A stretch of 64,000 nucleotides of DNA from Isoetes taiwanensis. Taxonomy: Eukaryota; Streptophyta; Lycopodiopsida; Isoetales; Isoetaceae. Position numbers and translations under genes: made by a program. How positions within the stretch are numbered: the stretch's first letter is position 1; each line of letters starts with the position of its first letter. The DNA is taken from NCBI GenBank assembly GCA_021234155.1, contig JAJEKV010000016.1:622001-686000 (forward strand), written 5' to 3'. Shown piece by piece: positions 53,018 through 63,968 of the stretch. The notes under the pieces were generated by a model. It worked only from the letters and a program-made list of their open reading frames with translations, was not told the origin of the DNA and did not search any database.

Positions 53018-55567
53018 TGTTCATTCACAAAATGGAAATGCATCCCCTCTGTAATAAGCTTTTCCTTAAATATTAGCATGCCCCCACCACAACCCCACCA
53101 ATACCAAGTCTTTACGAAATTAGCATGCTATTTCATGAATTGTATATAACAACATTTCAGTCTTCGAAAAGCAGTCGTTTATGACTTTAGAGTTAGACTT
53201 TTGATTAACTATCTACGATGCCAACTATTCTTTAGTGGGTATTAACTATCTACGAAGTATTTTGATTTACAGTTACAAAAGTAATCTTTAAGTTCTTTTT
53301 GACACATAGGCACCTAGTCAAATACGAAGAAAGTCACAGAGAAAGAAACAAAGATTATTTAAATCATCTGAGTAAATGTATAAGCATGTGATGTCCTTGT
53401 CGTTAAAAGACCGTCTTTTCTCTTTGTTCTACATCTTTATATATAGCTGTTTACTCCAAATTTTGAGAAGTATTTATTAGCAACAATTTGTGGTCGTATT
53501 CCATGCCCACTTGCAAAAACAGAGAGGTTCTTTAGAATCACCACCATTGTGGCTTATCATTTACAAAACCATCCTCTTAGGAGGTGATATCTTAAAGAAG
53601 TTAGGGAAGGCTGAACTTGAGTTATTATTACATGTTGATTATCTCAAGGGCCGTTCCCACTCGCCGTTAAGTTAATTTAATCAGCTGACTATCTCTTAAC
53701 TTAACCAAAAATAATTTGTGATTTCCCATTAAGGTCATTAAATCAAGACTAAGTGAATCACAAAGATATACATTCCCACTAGACTTGTTATGGATCACTT
53801 AGGTTAAGTTCATAAAGTCAACTTAACCTAACAGTGATCATGAATTGGTGCTAATAGTAAAAGGTTTTATTAGGTTAGAGATAACAATATTTGGTAACAT
53901 CTCCATGCGGCACAAGTTGAAGTTGTCAATGTTTTACCTACATGTGCATAGGTTGAAGTTGTCAATGTCATATCTACGTCAATGACATCATTGCATGCTC
54001 GCATATTGCATCTTGTGGTCCATCTTGAGGACATTTATATCTTTTTGCAAAATGCATATGTATAATATTGCATTCCCTAATGTTTTATGGTTGTACAAAC
54101 TCAATTGGCAGATCCCAAAGAACTTCGGCATGAAAATGTTGGTGCAAAAGGTTGTTCTTGGCTCTATAACTTACATAACTTGTATCAAAGCCCCCAGGCG
54201 TTTTTTTTTTTTTTTTTTTTTTTGGGGGGGGGGGACAACAACACTTTCAAAGATGGTGCAGATTCTAAAGGGCTTTCATCAATCTTGTTGAAGAAGAAGA
54301 TCCCACTCCATCAAACTATGGAATAGTGGACTAGTGTTGCTAATCAAGCCATTAGATTTCTTTTGAGATCTTAATATATTACAATAAAAAACCTTTGAAA
54401 TTCCACATGGGCATTTAAAGAACGTAAGCTTGGACTACACAGGCTCGGTTTTTGGGTTGTACGTAGAACTTAACTCCATGCAGGCAACCAATGACAGTGG
54501 AGATGCTATTGTTTTATACCAGCAATACGTAGCATTTTTTTTTAGTTTATATCTGTGTAATTAATGGCAACCTAACGCCGCATTAAATGAATAAAGAAAT
54601 TGATGTATTCTTACCTATGGTGTGTTTACACTTTTGCATAGTTCTATACAAGGTGTTAGTAAAACCTTTCTGTAGGTTTTTCATGGAGAATGGAGACAAT
54701 GGATCCATGGGACAAGTGGGCAATTGTTTGTAAGGTGGATTCAAGCAGTTTTACATTTAGGTAAGCATGCGTTTTTGTTGCAATTGTGGTTTTGAATTAA
54801 TCAATGTTGTAATTGTAGTCTTGAAATAAACATTGCATTGCAATTTCTTTGTTTAAAAGAGAAAAAGGAATGGAAGGAAGGAGAAAATAGTCATTTGTGT
54901 TGGAAAGCAGTGGAGGAGCATTGCATTAGGACTCCTTATCAACTGAAGTGAAGGTGCATATGGAGAATGATCATATTCAACATTTGAATGTGGAAGAGAT
55001 ATAGACATTATCATAATGGAAAAGGTGGTTGGATTTTCGGAATCAATTTTCTAATGGACATAAGAAGATAGGATACAGATGAGGATACATAATTAAATGC
55101 AAGGACTACATGGCTCCTCATATAGACTGAGGATTTATCACAATAATTGATGTATTTAGTAAAGTGGAAAAGAAAAGAGGCTCCTGGTGGATTTGGGTTC
55201 AATTCCCGATGTAATTTCTTGATTCGTCGATTAGCATGTTTTGTAATATCCACGTTTCAGTTTATGACTTTTCATCATCTGTTACACTTAGAACAGAAAC
55301 AAAATCTGTCCATTGTAAGCTTCATAGCTCCATGTTTGCAGGATGAGCCATTTGAACCACTTGTTGAACCCGTGACAAATCAGGCAAGGAATCTGACACT
55401 CCAAATACTTGATCTGTAGCTAAACTTGGTCATACTTCTTTAGCAATAGTTTCAACTGGAAGAAGATTCAAGGTATGATGAAAACATGATAAGGTGTACC
55501 ATCTAAATTGCCCTCTTGGGAGTGCAAAACTTCCCAGAAAAGTACCCAGCACTAAATACTGGGAACT
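53018..55567. other. Spacer, no gene seen
   Basis: AT-rich sequence; a poly-T run followed by poly-G lies at 54197-54232. No coding similarity was recognised. Confidence 0.4.
54197..54232. repeat. T23 followed by G11 homopolymer junction
   Basis: A long T run passes directly into a long G run on the plus strand. Length may be uncertain because such runs are error-prone in sequencing. Confidence 0.8.
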
Positions 55568-55965
55568 TGCATAAATATTTAGCAAAATAACAGGGGGTTC
55601 CAGGGGGATTTGATGTAGATGTAAAATAACAATTCCTGAAATCATAGATCATATATCCCTAAAACAATCAAATAAGTTGTTAATAAAAAAAAACATAGAT
55701 TGAAGATAAAGAAATAATCGCATTAGCTCACTGGGTATATTGGTTAAAGTAGTCTTATTTAGGATATTGAATTATTTTAGTAGAGGTTCGAGCTTCCATA
55801 TTTCATATTCTAAAATCTTAGGCCAAGTCGTATAGAGGTTCGATATTCCCTCAAAATCTTAGGCGGAATCGTATTTCATATTTCAAGTGAAACGAGAGGT
55901 GCCCAAGGGCTCCAACATATGATTTGGGCCGTAGGATTGACGAATCCGACGACTGTGGTAGTCCA
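55568..55965 (+). mobile_element. ~390-bp tRNA-like repeat, copy B
   Basis: Same start (TAGCAAAATAACAGGGGGTT), box A-like TAGCTCACTGGGTATATTGG, box B-like AGGTTCGAGCTTCC, and end GTAGTCCAGGTGCACCTCG. It is separated from copy C by only about 20 bp. Confidence 0.75.
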
Positions 55966-55984
55966 GGTGCACCTCGTTTAGAAT

Positions 55985-56405
55985 ACATAGCAAAATAACG
56001 GGGGTTTCCCGGGGGATTTGATATGGATATAAAAATATTCCTGAAACCATAGACCATATATCCCTAAAACAATCAAATAAGTTGTTATAAAAAAAAACAT
56101 ACATTCAAGATAAAAAATAAATGCATTAACTCACTGGGTATATTGGTTAAAGTAGTGTTAGTTAGGACATTGAATTATTTTAGTAGAGATTTGAGCTTCC
56201 GTATTTCATATAGGCAAAGTCGTATAGAGGTTCGATATTCCCCCAAAATCTTAGGCGAAATCGTATTTCATATCTCAAAATCATAGGCGCATCGAATCAT
56301 AAATGTCTATAAGCGAAACGAGAGGTGCCCAGAGGATCCAGCGGACGATTTAGGTCGTAGGATCGACGAATCCGACGAATGTAGTAGTTCAGGGTGCACC
56401 TCGTT
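55985..56405 (+). mobile_element. ~420-bp tRNA-like repeat, copy C
   Basis: It starts TAGCAAAATAACGGGGGTTT and ends GGTGCACCTCGTTTAGAATA, like copy B. Box B has decayed to AGATTTGAGCTTCC. Confidence 0.75.
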
Positions 56406-56530
56406 TAGAATATCTAACATTATAACAGTGGGTTGTTTTTGTATTTTTGTACTTTTTTTCCTAAGGTTTTTATATGATTTGATGATAGTATTCCATGAGA
56501 CGTACTAATCGGTACATCTAGAGTGCACAT
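56406..56530 (+). repeat. Repeat family B, copy 1
   Basis: From TAACATTATAACAGTGGGTT to GTACATCTAGAGTGCAC it matches 60305-60420. Both follow or replace ends of the tRNA-like repeat family. No coding capacity. Confidence 0.6.
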
Positions 56531-56769
56531 ACGCTCATTTTAATTTTTGTGACACTTTCCAATGGTTGAATCCATAAATTTTGATATATATTTTTTATAA
56601 TTTAAGGTTCTATTCTAACAACAAGTATTTTTTCCTTGCTTTACATGCAAGGCTCGAGACCCTTCAACTTAGGGTTTTGTTCTGCCCATGCCGTATCTGG
56701 TCCTCTGCCATATTCGACAAGGGCATGTATCATGTCGGATCAGCTAAGCCTATTTTCTATTTTTTGCAG

Positions 56770-57117
56770 GTCTAGTCCGGTGGAAGGAAACATCATTCTA
56801 TTGCTAACACTGCTTTGCGGCTTGTTGCAAGTATGAAGCGGGACTGGATACAGGTTTTTGCATATATGCGAATCCACCCTCAGAAAGCGGTTAATTGAGT
56901 TTGAGAATACTGAATCAGGCAGCTTAACTGTGAGTGCTTGATATCAAGCTCAAGTTACCATGTGTTGCTTAGCCTGAAAAGATGTTCGTTGTCTTGTTTG
57001 TAACAGGCAGAGGAGTTTGAGAGCAAGGCGAAAGAGCTTGAACTTCAAGTCCAATCTGTAACTGACCCATATGTAAATATTGGGCCTAGCGGGGAGAGAG
57101 CTATTACGGAGATTCTG
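56770..57117 (+). pseudogene. BRF1: BRF1-like (TFIIIB subunit) gene fragment with introns
   Basis: Three pieces read as the second cyclin fold of the Pol III factor TFIIIB-related factor 1. 56779-56853 gives GGRKHHSIANTALRLVASMK plus RDWIQ, preceded by acceptor TTTTTTGCAG. 56861-56929 gives HICESTLRKRLIEFENTESG plus SLT, followed by donor GTGAGT. 57007-57117 gives AEEFESKAKELELQV...ITEILCEHK, preceded by acceptor TTTGTAACAG and in phase. BRF1 recruits RNA polymerase III to tRNA genes. About 35 codons between the first two pieces are missing and an in-frame TAG stands at 56773, so this is a fragment or decayed copy rather than a working gene. Confidence 0.8.
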
Positions 57118-57894
57118 TGTGAGCATAAAAGCGTGGATTACGTGTGGAGCGGGATTCTTTGGGCTGTGTTCTTTGGAGGTCGTGCTTGTCTTTTTAAACG
57201 GTTTGCCATGTTTCTTGGATAATATGGCAGTGGTCCGCTTTTTAATCAAAGAAGCTGCGGTGGTACCATCCATGCTTAATCAGTGCGTAGAGAACGAGAA
57301 ACAAACTAGGGCAGTGTTTTGGAACACGGTTTTTTAAGGTCCTTATTGTTTACTTCTACCTAATTCCTTATGGACAAAGACTTGCTATTAAGAAACCGAT
57401 CTGGTATTTTTGTCAGCAGTTGTTAAGCCTGTTGGGTCGACCTTTTTATCATGCTGTGAGTTTGTTGTATTTTACATATAGCCATGCCCATAAGATATTG
57501 TCCTGGAGTATTTTCCGTTTCCAATATGGGATGCCATTCTGGATTAGGGTGTGAAAGCCAAAACTGCTGAATTAGTAGTTTGATTATGACGAGGCATACA
57601 CTACTATTTAGACTTGGAGGCATGGCTTGAGTTCTCTCATCTTCGGAAGTTTTTGGTGATTGCCATCCAGCTTTTCTGCTGGCTCGTGGGTTTTGGGCAT
57701 GGAAGACTGCAGCATCTTTGGGTTTCCCGTCTGTTTCAAGCTTCTCTAACTGTAGCATGGGCAATAGCTTGCATGCCAAGTAATGGGGTGAAAAGGAAGG
57801 GGGTGAAGATGCCTTAGGATTTCCAATTCTTATGGTTAATTGACAACCGCTTTTTCCATCTTCTGAGTTATTTTGCAAGAGAAGGCAGTGCTAA
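57118..57894. other. Region after the BRF1 fragment, unassigned
   Basis: Short frames only. It may include introns or lost exons of the BRF1-like copy. Confidence 0.35.
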
Positions 57895-57924
57895 GTGGGT
57901 GCCTTGTACACATATCATGGTCTG

Positions 57925-58240
57925 TTGTGGAAATGGGAAGAACTGAACCATGTTGGTTCCAGAGTGGCTCAAAGGAGGCACTGGGACTGGTGCAGGGTCA
58001 ATAAAAGTCCTACTAGGAACAAAGGAGAGCATTCATCTGAAGCTGACTTAGACCAATCACGTGAGAAAGAAAGAACCAAGGATAATCCCACAGTCAATAA
58101 ATATGCTGCTATAGAAATTGAAAAGGAGGCGGCCTCAACAAAGTTAAAGAGGAAAAGGTTAAGGAGCATCTGTGCTGATACTGATACTGAATCGAATTCA
58201 AGTAGTGATGAAGAAATACAATGCAACAAATACAAAAGAG
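57925..58240 (+). CDS. Unassigned hydrophilic exon-like frame
   Basis: Open from before 57925 (WKWEELNHVGSRVAQRRHWD) through a Lys/Glu-rich part (DQSREKERTKDNPTVNKYAA) to KLKRKRLRSICADTDTESNS and SSDEEIQCNKYKR. A good donor (GTATGT, about 58241) follows. A basic stretch next to an acidic Ser run suggests a nuclear protein. It lies 0.8 kb downstream of and on the same strand as the BRF1-like pieces, so it could belong to the same gene, but I see no decisive BRF1 motif in it. Confidence 0.35.
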
Positions 58241-58321
58241 TATGTTCAATAATGGTTTGGGTTGCATACTTTTATAAGCTTATCAATTTTTCAATCTCAT
58301 TAATGTTATGTTGTTTAGTCT

Positions 58322-58734
58322 AGAGAATCTCTAATGGTTCTAGAGAAGATCTTTCCAAAAGACACGATGGAGCTCAAAAGGTTACAACTGCAGTTGAAAA
58401 GGTAGTGCCAGTTGCAACAACTGGTTTGTGTTGTGAAGACGAATTTGATCTTGCAATGTTGAGGATTCAAGGTCCATGGTCCGAAGAAGATAGCTGTTGG
58501 TGAATTTGCTATACCCTTTGTTCCAGCTGGTTAACCTACTAGATTAGTTAATCTTCTCGGTTGAGCCTTTTAATGTTCAAGCTAATGTATTTGAAGAAGT
58601 TTCTAGAAGGTGAGCTTCTAAATATTTAAAGGATGGTTATCTGTTATTCATAGTATATACTTCAAATATTAAATCCTTAGTGCATATTTGGATTCCAAGG
58701 TTAAAGATGCAACCCTACACCATTCTTAAGGCCC
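58322..58734. other. Spacer with a short open stretch
   Basis: A plus-strand stretch near 58420-58500 (GLCCEDEFDLAMLRIQGPWS) is open but short. Nothing else was recognised. Confidence 0.3.
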
Positions 58735-59111
58735 CGAAGGGGCCAAAAAATTTTTTAGTTAATACAAACCATTAACACACAACTAACATTATTAACACAA
58801 ACCATTGCATTTGACACATTTAAATTAAAATCCCCCTTAAACCCCCTTTGGTTTGGGTGCATATTCACACGGGGGGTTACGTAGGGCAGCGAGAGCCTCA
58901 AAAAATTTATAATACATGTACAAAATTAACACCATTAAGTACATTTTCTCAAACCTTATAGTATTTTGTAAACTTTAATATATAGTATACAAAAACTTGT
59001 ACATGCATACCCCACAAACGAGGATCGCTATGTACGGTCCAGATCTTGGAATAAAGGGCGAATATGCCCATCTGACAGCTCTCGTTGCCCGGAGTAACCC
59101 CCCGTGTGAAT
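58735..59111. mobile_element. Inverted-repeat element T1 (MITE-like)
   Basis: GCATATTCACACGGGGGGTT with ACGTAGGGCAGCGAGAG at 58860-58897 is mirrored by CTCTCGTTGCCCGGAGTAAC and CCCCCGTGTGAATATG at 59075-59111. The ~180-bp core and ~120 bp of left flank are shared with T2. No transposase is encoded. Confidence 0.75.
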
Positions 59112-59155
59112 ATGTAGCAAAATAACTAAGGGTTCCAGGGAGATTTGATATGGAT
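59112..59155 (+). repeat. Truncated left end of the tRNA-like repeat
   Basis: TAGCAAAATAACTAAGGGTT and CCAGGGAGATTTGATATGG match the first ~40 bp of copies A-C, then similarity stops. Confidence 0.6.
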
Positions 59156-59431
59156 GGCTTGAAGGAGAGAGTGTTTGGCTATGGGAGAGCTTGGTGTACA
59201 ATAGATTCTTCCCCGAAGAATTATTTACACCTATCTTTTCTGTTGTTCCTCAATCTGAGATCTTGCTTCTTGAATCTTGGTTGGGTGAGTTCGTTGGTGA
59301 TAGAAATGCTAGTGCTGCTGGTGTCTTCCATACGCACTGTTCATGGACAGATAGCAGAATAGTTGTGAAAGTTTACAGTTAGGAGTGTCGATAGCTGAAT
59401 AGTGTAGTGAAAATCCAGAAAACATTAAAAA
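59156..59431. other. Unassigned stretch before the DUF4283 frame
   Basis: It probably belongs to the LINE 5' region; no motif seen. Confidence 0.3.
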
Positions 59432-60306
59432 ATGGAAAAAAAAGGAAAAGATTCGTTGGAAACAGTGGAACAGGGGACAGGGTTGTCTGGGAATGTACAA
59501 CAGTTGGGACAGATGGGACTGTTATTGGGAAATGTGCAGAAAGGGGCAGATTTAGGGGAAAAAGTGACAACAGTGACGGGAGAGAATAATGATAAAAGGG
59601 ATGCCAGGATTGCAGAGTTGCTAGATACCATTTGTACCCTAAGCGAGAAAGGTCATAGCCAAATTTGGGAGATTGTGGGTCACCTAGCAGCGATCGAGAA
59701 GGGTGAAAAGGTGAAGGATTTTTTGGCTTTTGGCGATTTCCTTACCTCTACTGCAGATATGGTGAACACCAGGCGATCTTCAGGAGTGGGGACCTTGCAG
59801 CGCCAGAAGGAGGCAGTGGGCCAAATCTTGGACTATGCGAATCAGGTGCAGGAGGAAGTGCGAAAGGAATTGTTGACAGACAAAGAGCCAGTTTTTGTTG
59901 GTAAGCCTCTTAGAAATGCAGCAGTAGAAAATAAATTAAAATTTCTTAAGTCAAGAGGTCTTATTGGATGTATACGCCATGAGGGTGTCAGGCTTCAATT
60001 TTTAAAAGGGGAATTGGAGAGGCTGGAACAGGGGGTTGCTATCAACAGTATCTATTGGATAGACTTCCCTTTTTTTATGGTAGAATGTGGTAACAGTCAA
60101 ACAGCCACTCTTCTTCTCAAACATGGTACTATTTCCAAAGCCAATACTCAGGTCTTCTTTCAGAAATGGTATCCGTCCTTTGATCCCCATAACTTCTCTG
60201 AACTCTTTCACCCGGCCTGGACCTCTCTACAAGGATTAAATCCCCTGTATTGGAATGAGCAGTCTCTGCTTACTCTATTTCAACAAACAGGGAATATCAA
60301 TATGTA
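59432..60306 (+). pseudogene. LINE ORF1-type protein with DUF4283 domain, truncated by insertion
   Basis: ATG 59432-59434 opens 291 codons. Residues 1-110 are Gly/Glu/Lys-rich with helical segments. From about residue 150, KPLRNAAVENKLKFLKSRGL leads to the domain: YWIDFPFFMVECGNSQTATL, LKHGTISKANTQVFFQKWYP, SFDPHNFSELFHPAWTSLQG and LNPLYWNEQSLLTLFQQTG. This follows the DUF4283 pattern (a W-x-P-x-F-D-P block, then a W-x-x-L-x-G-L-P-x-x-Y-W block) found in plant L1 ORF1 RNA-binding proteins. The frame ends where a repeat begins (TAGCATAATAACAGGGGG). It resumes near 61795 with QDKAPKVWAQIDLLKEW, the normal next block. Confidence 0.75.
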
Positions 60307-60420
60307 GCATAATAACAGGGGGTTTTCTTTGTGTTTTTGTACGCTTTTCACTAAGGTTTTCCTATGATTTCGTGATGTATTCAAATGGATGTACTAATGC
60401 GTACATCTAGAGTGCACCAT
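60305..60420 (+). repeat. Repeat family B, copy 2
   Basis: TAGCATAATAACAGGGGGTT, a GTGTTTTTGTACGCTTTTC stretch and GTACATCTAGAGTGCACC parallel 56406-56530. Confidence 0.6.
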
Positions 60421-60449
60421 TTCTGAGCCATTGATTTTAGCCTTTTTTT

Positions 60450-60640
60450 TTTCCAATGGTCAACAATCAATGGCTCACAACAAAAGCCCTTTTTTTGTGC
60501 GTGTGGTGCATAATGGTCAAAAACCAATGGCTCACAACAAAAGCCCTCTTTTTGTGCGTGTGGTGCATGATGGTCAACAACCAATGGCTCACAACAGAAG
60601 CCCTCTTTTTGTGTGTGTGGTGCATAATGGGCACATGAAG
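60450..60640. repeat. ~55-bp minisatellite, three and a half units
   Basis: ATGGTCAACAACCAATGGCT, CACAACAAAAGCCC and TCTTTTTGTGCGTGTGGTGC recur in strict order at about 60456, 60512 and 60568. Frames through it repeat the same peptide and are not genes. Confidence 0.92.
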
Positions 60641-61260
60641 GGCTTGAAGGGCGCATGTAGTGCAGTTTCCTCGCCGACAACATATTTCTTATCATAACTT
60701 TTGATCCAGAGCTCTGTTTGAGATGATTTTTATTGCGTTGGAAAGCTCTCTCCGAGATCTTTTTGATAGTGTATGATATGGATATGTTTGATTAAGTTAT
60801 CTATGCTAAAACAGCAATTTTTCGGCCAGGTTTGGTAGGCTTTCACATCCTACCAGCTGATTAATACAGGATTGCGCTATTGGATATTGTTTTATGGCTC
60901 ATTCCGAATGAAGGTTGCAAAAAATTACCATGCATTTTTAGATTTTGAGGCAGTTATTAAGCAAATTCCAAGGCTTCTAGATTCTTGTACTAACAAGCAG
61001 AAAAGTTTTCCACTTTGGTTTCTCACCACAAGAATCCATGGAGGCCAAAGGCTGCTGTTAAAGTCGACTTGAAAAATGTTTGTGTATGGGGGTTGCAAAC
61101 TTTATGACTTTCAGAATAATGACATCAATCCGCTCTATCTTTATGGTAACTTTTACTTATGTTCTATTTGTTTTATTGTGATGAAATTCAAAAGCTACAG
61201 GTGATGAAAGCCTCAAATGAATTCTAGTTTTTTTCTGGTTTGAATTCTAAAATTTTTGTC
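60641..61260. other. Unassigned stretch
   Basis: No gene or repeat assignment; a 66-codon frame at 60872-61072 has no recognisable similarity. Confidence 0.3.
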
Positions 61261-61264
61261 ACAC

Positions 61265-61792
61265 CGGGGGGGAGGGGGGCGTCCCTAAGCCCCGAAGAAG
61301 CCAAAAAAAATTTTTTTGCAACACAAACCATTAACATCCAACATATAAAAATTAAATCCCCCAACACATAACAATCATTGACATTAACAACCAACACATA
61401 ACTACCATTGACATTAATTAACACAACCATTGGGTCCAACACATTTAAATTAAAATCCCCCTTAAACCCCCTTTGGTTTGGGTGCATATTCACACGGGGG
61501 GTGACGTAGGGCAGCGAGAGCCTTCATAATTATATTTTGCACGTACAAAATCAACACTATATAGTATTCCGCTTGAAATCTTATAGTATTTTGCGAATCT
61601 CGTTATACAGTATAGCAAATTTTGTACTTGCATACCCCACAAACGAGGAACTTTACATACGGTGTAGATTAAGGAATAAGGGGTGAATATGCCTATCCAA
61701 CAGTACTCGTTGCCCAGAGTCACCCCCCGTGTGAATATGCACCCAAACCAAAGGGGGTTTAAGGGGGATTTTAATTTAAATGTGTTGGACCC
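61265..61792. mobile_element. Inverted-repeat element T2 with ~100-bp arms
   Basis: The left arm ACCATTGGGTCCAACACATT ... GGTGCATATTCACACGGGGG ... GCAGCGAGAG (61427-61521) is mirrored almost perfectly by 61700-61794. The core matches T1. The far left (CCCCGAAGAAGCC plus an A/T run) matches the left flank of T1. It separates two parts of the DUF4283 frame. Confidence 0.8.
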
Positions 61793-61794
61793 AA

Positions 61795-62098
61795 TGGTAA
61801 GCTGGGAAATTTCTCAAGACAAAGCCCCAAAAGTTTGGGCACAAATCGACCTGTTGAAGGAATGGCAGTGAGAAAAGGAAAAGGAGAAAACAAAGAATCA
61901 GGGAAGAAAAAGAAAAAGAAAAGGCAAAGGCAGAGTATGGGAAGAGTGTAGAAAGGAGGATAAGAAGCGAGTGGAAGAAGAAAGTCCAATTCATAGAGGA
62001 ATCCTCGAAAGTCAAGGTGCTCAATAATCCTGATTCTAAGGGAAAAAGTATTATGGAGGATAATCCCACTGAAAAAGCTAAATCCAGTTCTCTAACAA
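61795..62098 (+). pseudogene. Continuation of the DUF4283 ORF1
   Basis: QDKAPKVWAQIDLLKEW is the block that follows the DUF4283 tryptophan motifs. A Lys-rich region (GKGENKESGKKKKKKRQRQ in one frame) and stops follow. It ends where Helitron H3 begins. Confidence 0.6.
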
Positions 62099-63968
62099 CT
62101 AGTAATGGTGCCCAGCGTTGCTGGGCATAAATTAGGAATCTGTACGGACAAAAACCTATTCATTCTACCATTTTTCATTCTCTTTTTTTCTTTTTTTAAT
62201 CCCCTTGTCCCTCCCTTTACCTTCCCTTTCCCCTTCCCCTTTTTCCCTTTCTCTTTTTTTCTGATGGGCTTTTTTCCTTTCTTTTTTATCTTTCCCCAGC
62301 TCTTTCTATTTTTCCCTTTGCTTTTTCCCTTCCTTTTCTTTTTCCTATTCTTTTTCTCTTTCCCGTTTCTCATGCATTTTTTTTTCGTTCTCTTTTGCTC
62401 ACCTTTTTATGTGCCCTTTTTCTTCCTTTCCCCACCCTCTTCCTCTTGATCACGTGCCCTTTTTTCCATCTCTTTTCCCATTTCCCTCTCCCCGTTTCCT
62501 CATGCCCTTTTTCAACTTTACATTCCCTTTTCTGCTTCCTTTGTCCTTTCAACTTTACATTCCCTTTTCGTCCTTTCCCCACCCTTTCGCTTTTCCCCGT
62601 GCCCTTTTTCCCTTTCCTTTCCCTTCCCGCTTCCTTTTCATTTTCTCTTTCCCTTTCCCTTTCCCTTTCCCTTTCCCTTTCCCTTTCCCTTTCTCTTTCC
62701 ATATGCCTCTTTCTATTCCTTTTTCTCAACTTTTTTATGTGCCTTTTTTCCTTCTTTCCCTATCCTCCTCAACCTTTTTGCCTTTCCAATTTCTCCTTTC
62801 CTGTTTTTCTTGTTACTTTTCCCTTTCCCATGCTCTTTTTCCCCTTTACTCACCCTTTTCTTTCTCCCTTTTGTCCCATGCCCTTTTCCCTTCCTCCTTT
62901 TCTGTTCCTTGTTCCTTACCCTTTTCCACCACCCTTTTCCTCCTTTTTCCATCTTTTTCCTCTCCCTTTTTCTAGATGCTCTTTTTGCTTCCCGTTTCCT
63001 CTTTCTTCACCCTTTCTCTCTTCCCGTTTTTTCCACGCCCTTTCCCTTTTCCCCTTTTCCTCGTGCCCTTTTCCCAGATTCTCTTTTGCCCCTTTCCTCC
63101 CTCTCTTTTTCTTTTTCCTTTCCATTTCACTTTTCCCATGCGCTTTGTTTGTCCCCTTCTTCCCACCTTTTCTTATTTTCCCTTAACTTTTTCTCCTTTC
63201 CCACCTTACTTTCTTACCCTTTTCCCGGTGCCCTATCACCTCTCCTTTTCTGTCCCCTTTTCTATTTCCTTTTCCCATCTTTCCTTTTTCATCCTTTCTA
63301 ATTCCTTTTTCGTCCTTCCTAGTTTTTATTTTTTTTCCTTTACTTCTTTTCACTTCATTTCTTTCTTACTTTTACCCTTTTTACCTTTTTCCTTCTTTCC
63401 TTCTTTTTTTCCTTTTCCCTCTTTCCTTTTATTTTTTTCCTTTTCCATTTTTTTTTCTTGTTTTTGTTTCCCTTTATCTTTATTTCCCTCTTCCCTTTTT
63501 CCCTTCCCCTTTTCCTTTTTCCTTTTCCCATTTCCCTTTTTGACTATCGGATTGAGTGAATTTTGGCCATCGGTCATTTTATCTTCCCTTTTTCCCTTTT
63601 CTCCTTCTCTTTTTGTTTTCCCCTTCCTTACCCTTTTTTGTTCCTTTTCCTTCTTCCCCTTTTTTGTTTTCTATTTTTCCTTTTCCATTTTTTATTTTTT
63701 CATATTCTTATTTCTCCTTTTCCCTTTTCCCTTTTTTCCGTTTGTCCTTTCTCTCTCACTTTTCCTTTTCCCTTCCCCTTTTCCTTTTTCCCTTTTCCCT
63801 TTCATCGTTCGACTGTCAGATTGAGTGAATCATATTGGAGCCATGGTCAAGATGAAACTTTAGTTGAAAACACACACACATCATCTCCACCGTTGGTCAA
63901 TCAAATCCTTGATCGTCCGATCTAGGGCTCCATTGAAGACACACGCTATATAACATTATAATATAAGA
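62099..63968 (-). mobile_element. Non-autonomous Helitron H3 (1,870 bp) with polypyrimidine cargo
   Basis: The minus-strand 5' end TCTTATATTATAATGTTATA is at 63968. The 3' hairpin TGCCCAGCAACGCTGGGCA and CTAG are at 62102-62099, preceded by A on the plus strand. Ends match H1 and H2. The subterminal 5' segment CCGATCTAGGGC and the 3' segment CAAAAACCTATTCA are also shared. The body 62165-63810 is nearly pure C/T. No Rep/helicase. Confidence 0.93.
62165..63810. repeat. 1.6-kb polypyrimidine tract inside H3
   Basis: The same TTTTCCC/CCCTTTCC texture as in H2, with a perfect (CCCTTT)n run at about 62650-62695. Two interruptions read GACTATCGGATTGAGTGAAT and GACTGTCAGATTGAGTGAAT (63541 and 63809), so part of the tract is a larger duplicated unit of about 270 bp. 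Long open frames here are compositional artefacts. Confidence 0.93.

Noticed and set aside
57423-57878. Minus-strand 151-codon frame
   Set aside because: No recognisable domain and its composition fits chance. It overlaps likely intron sequence of the BRF1-like fragment.
62105-63925. Long Phe/Pro-rich frames in the second Helitron
   Set aside because: Same compositional artefact as in H2.
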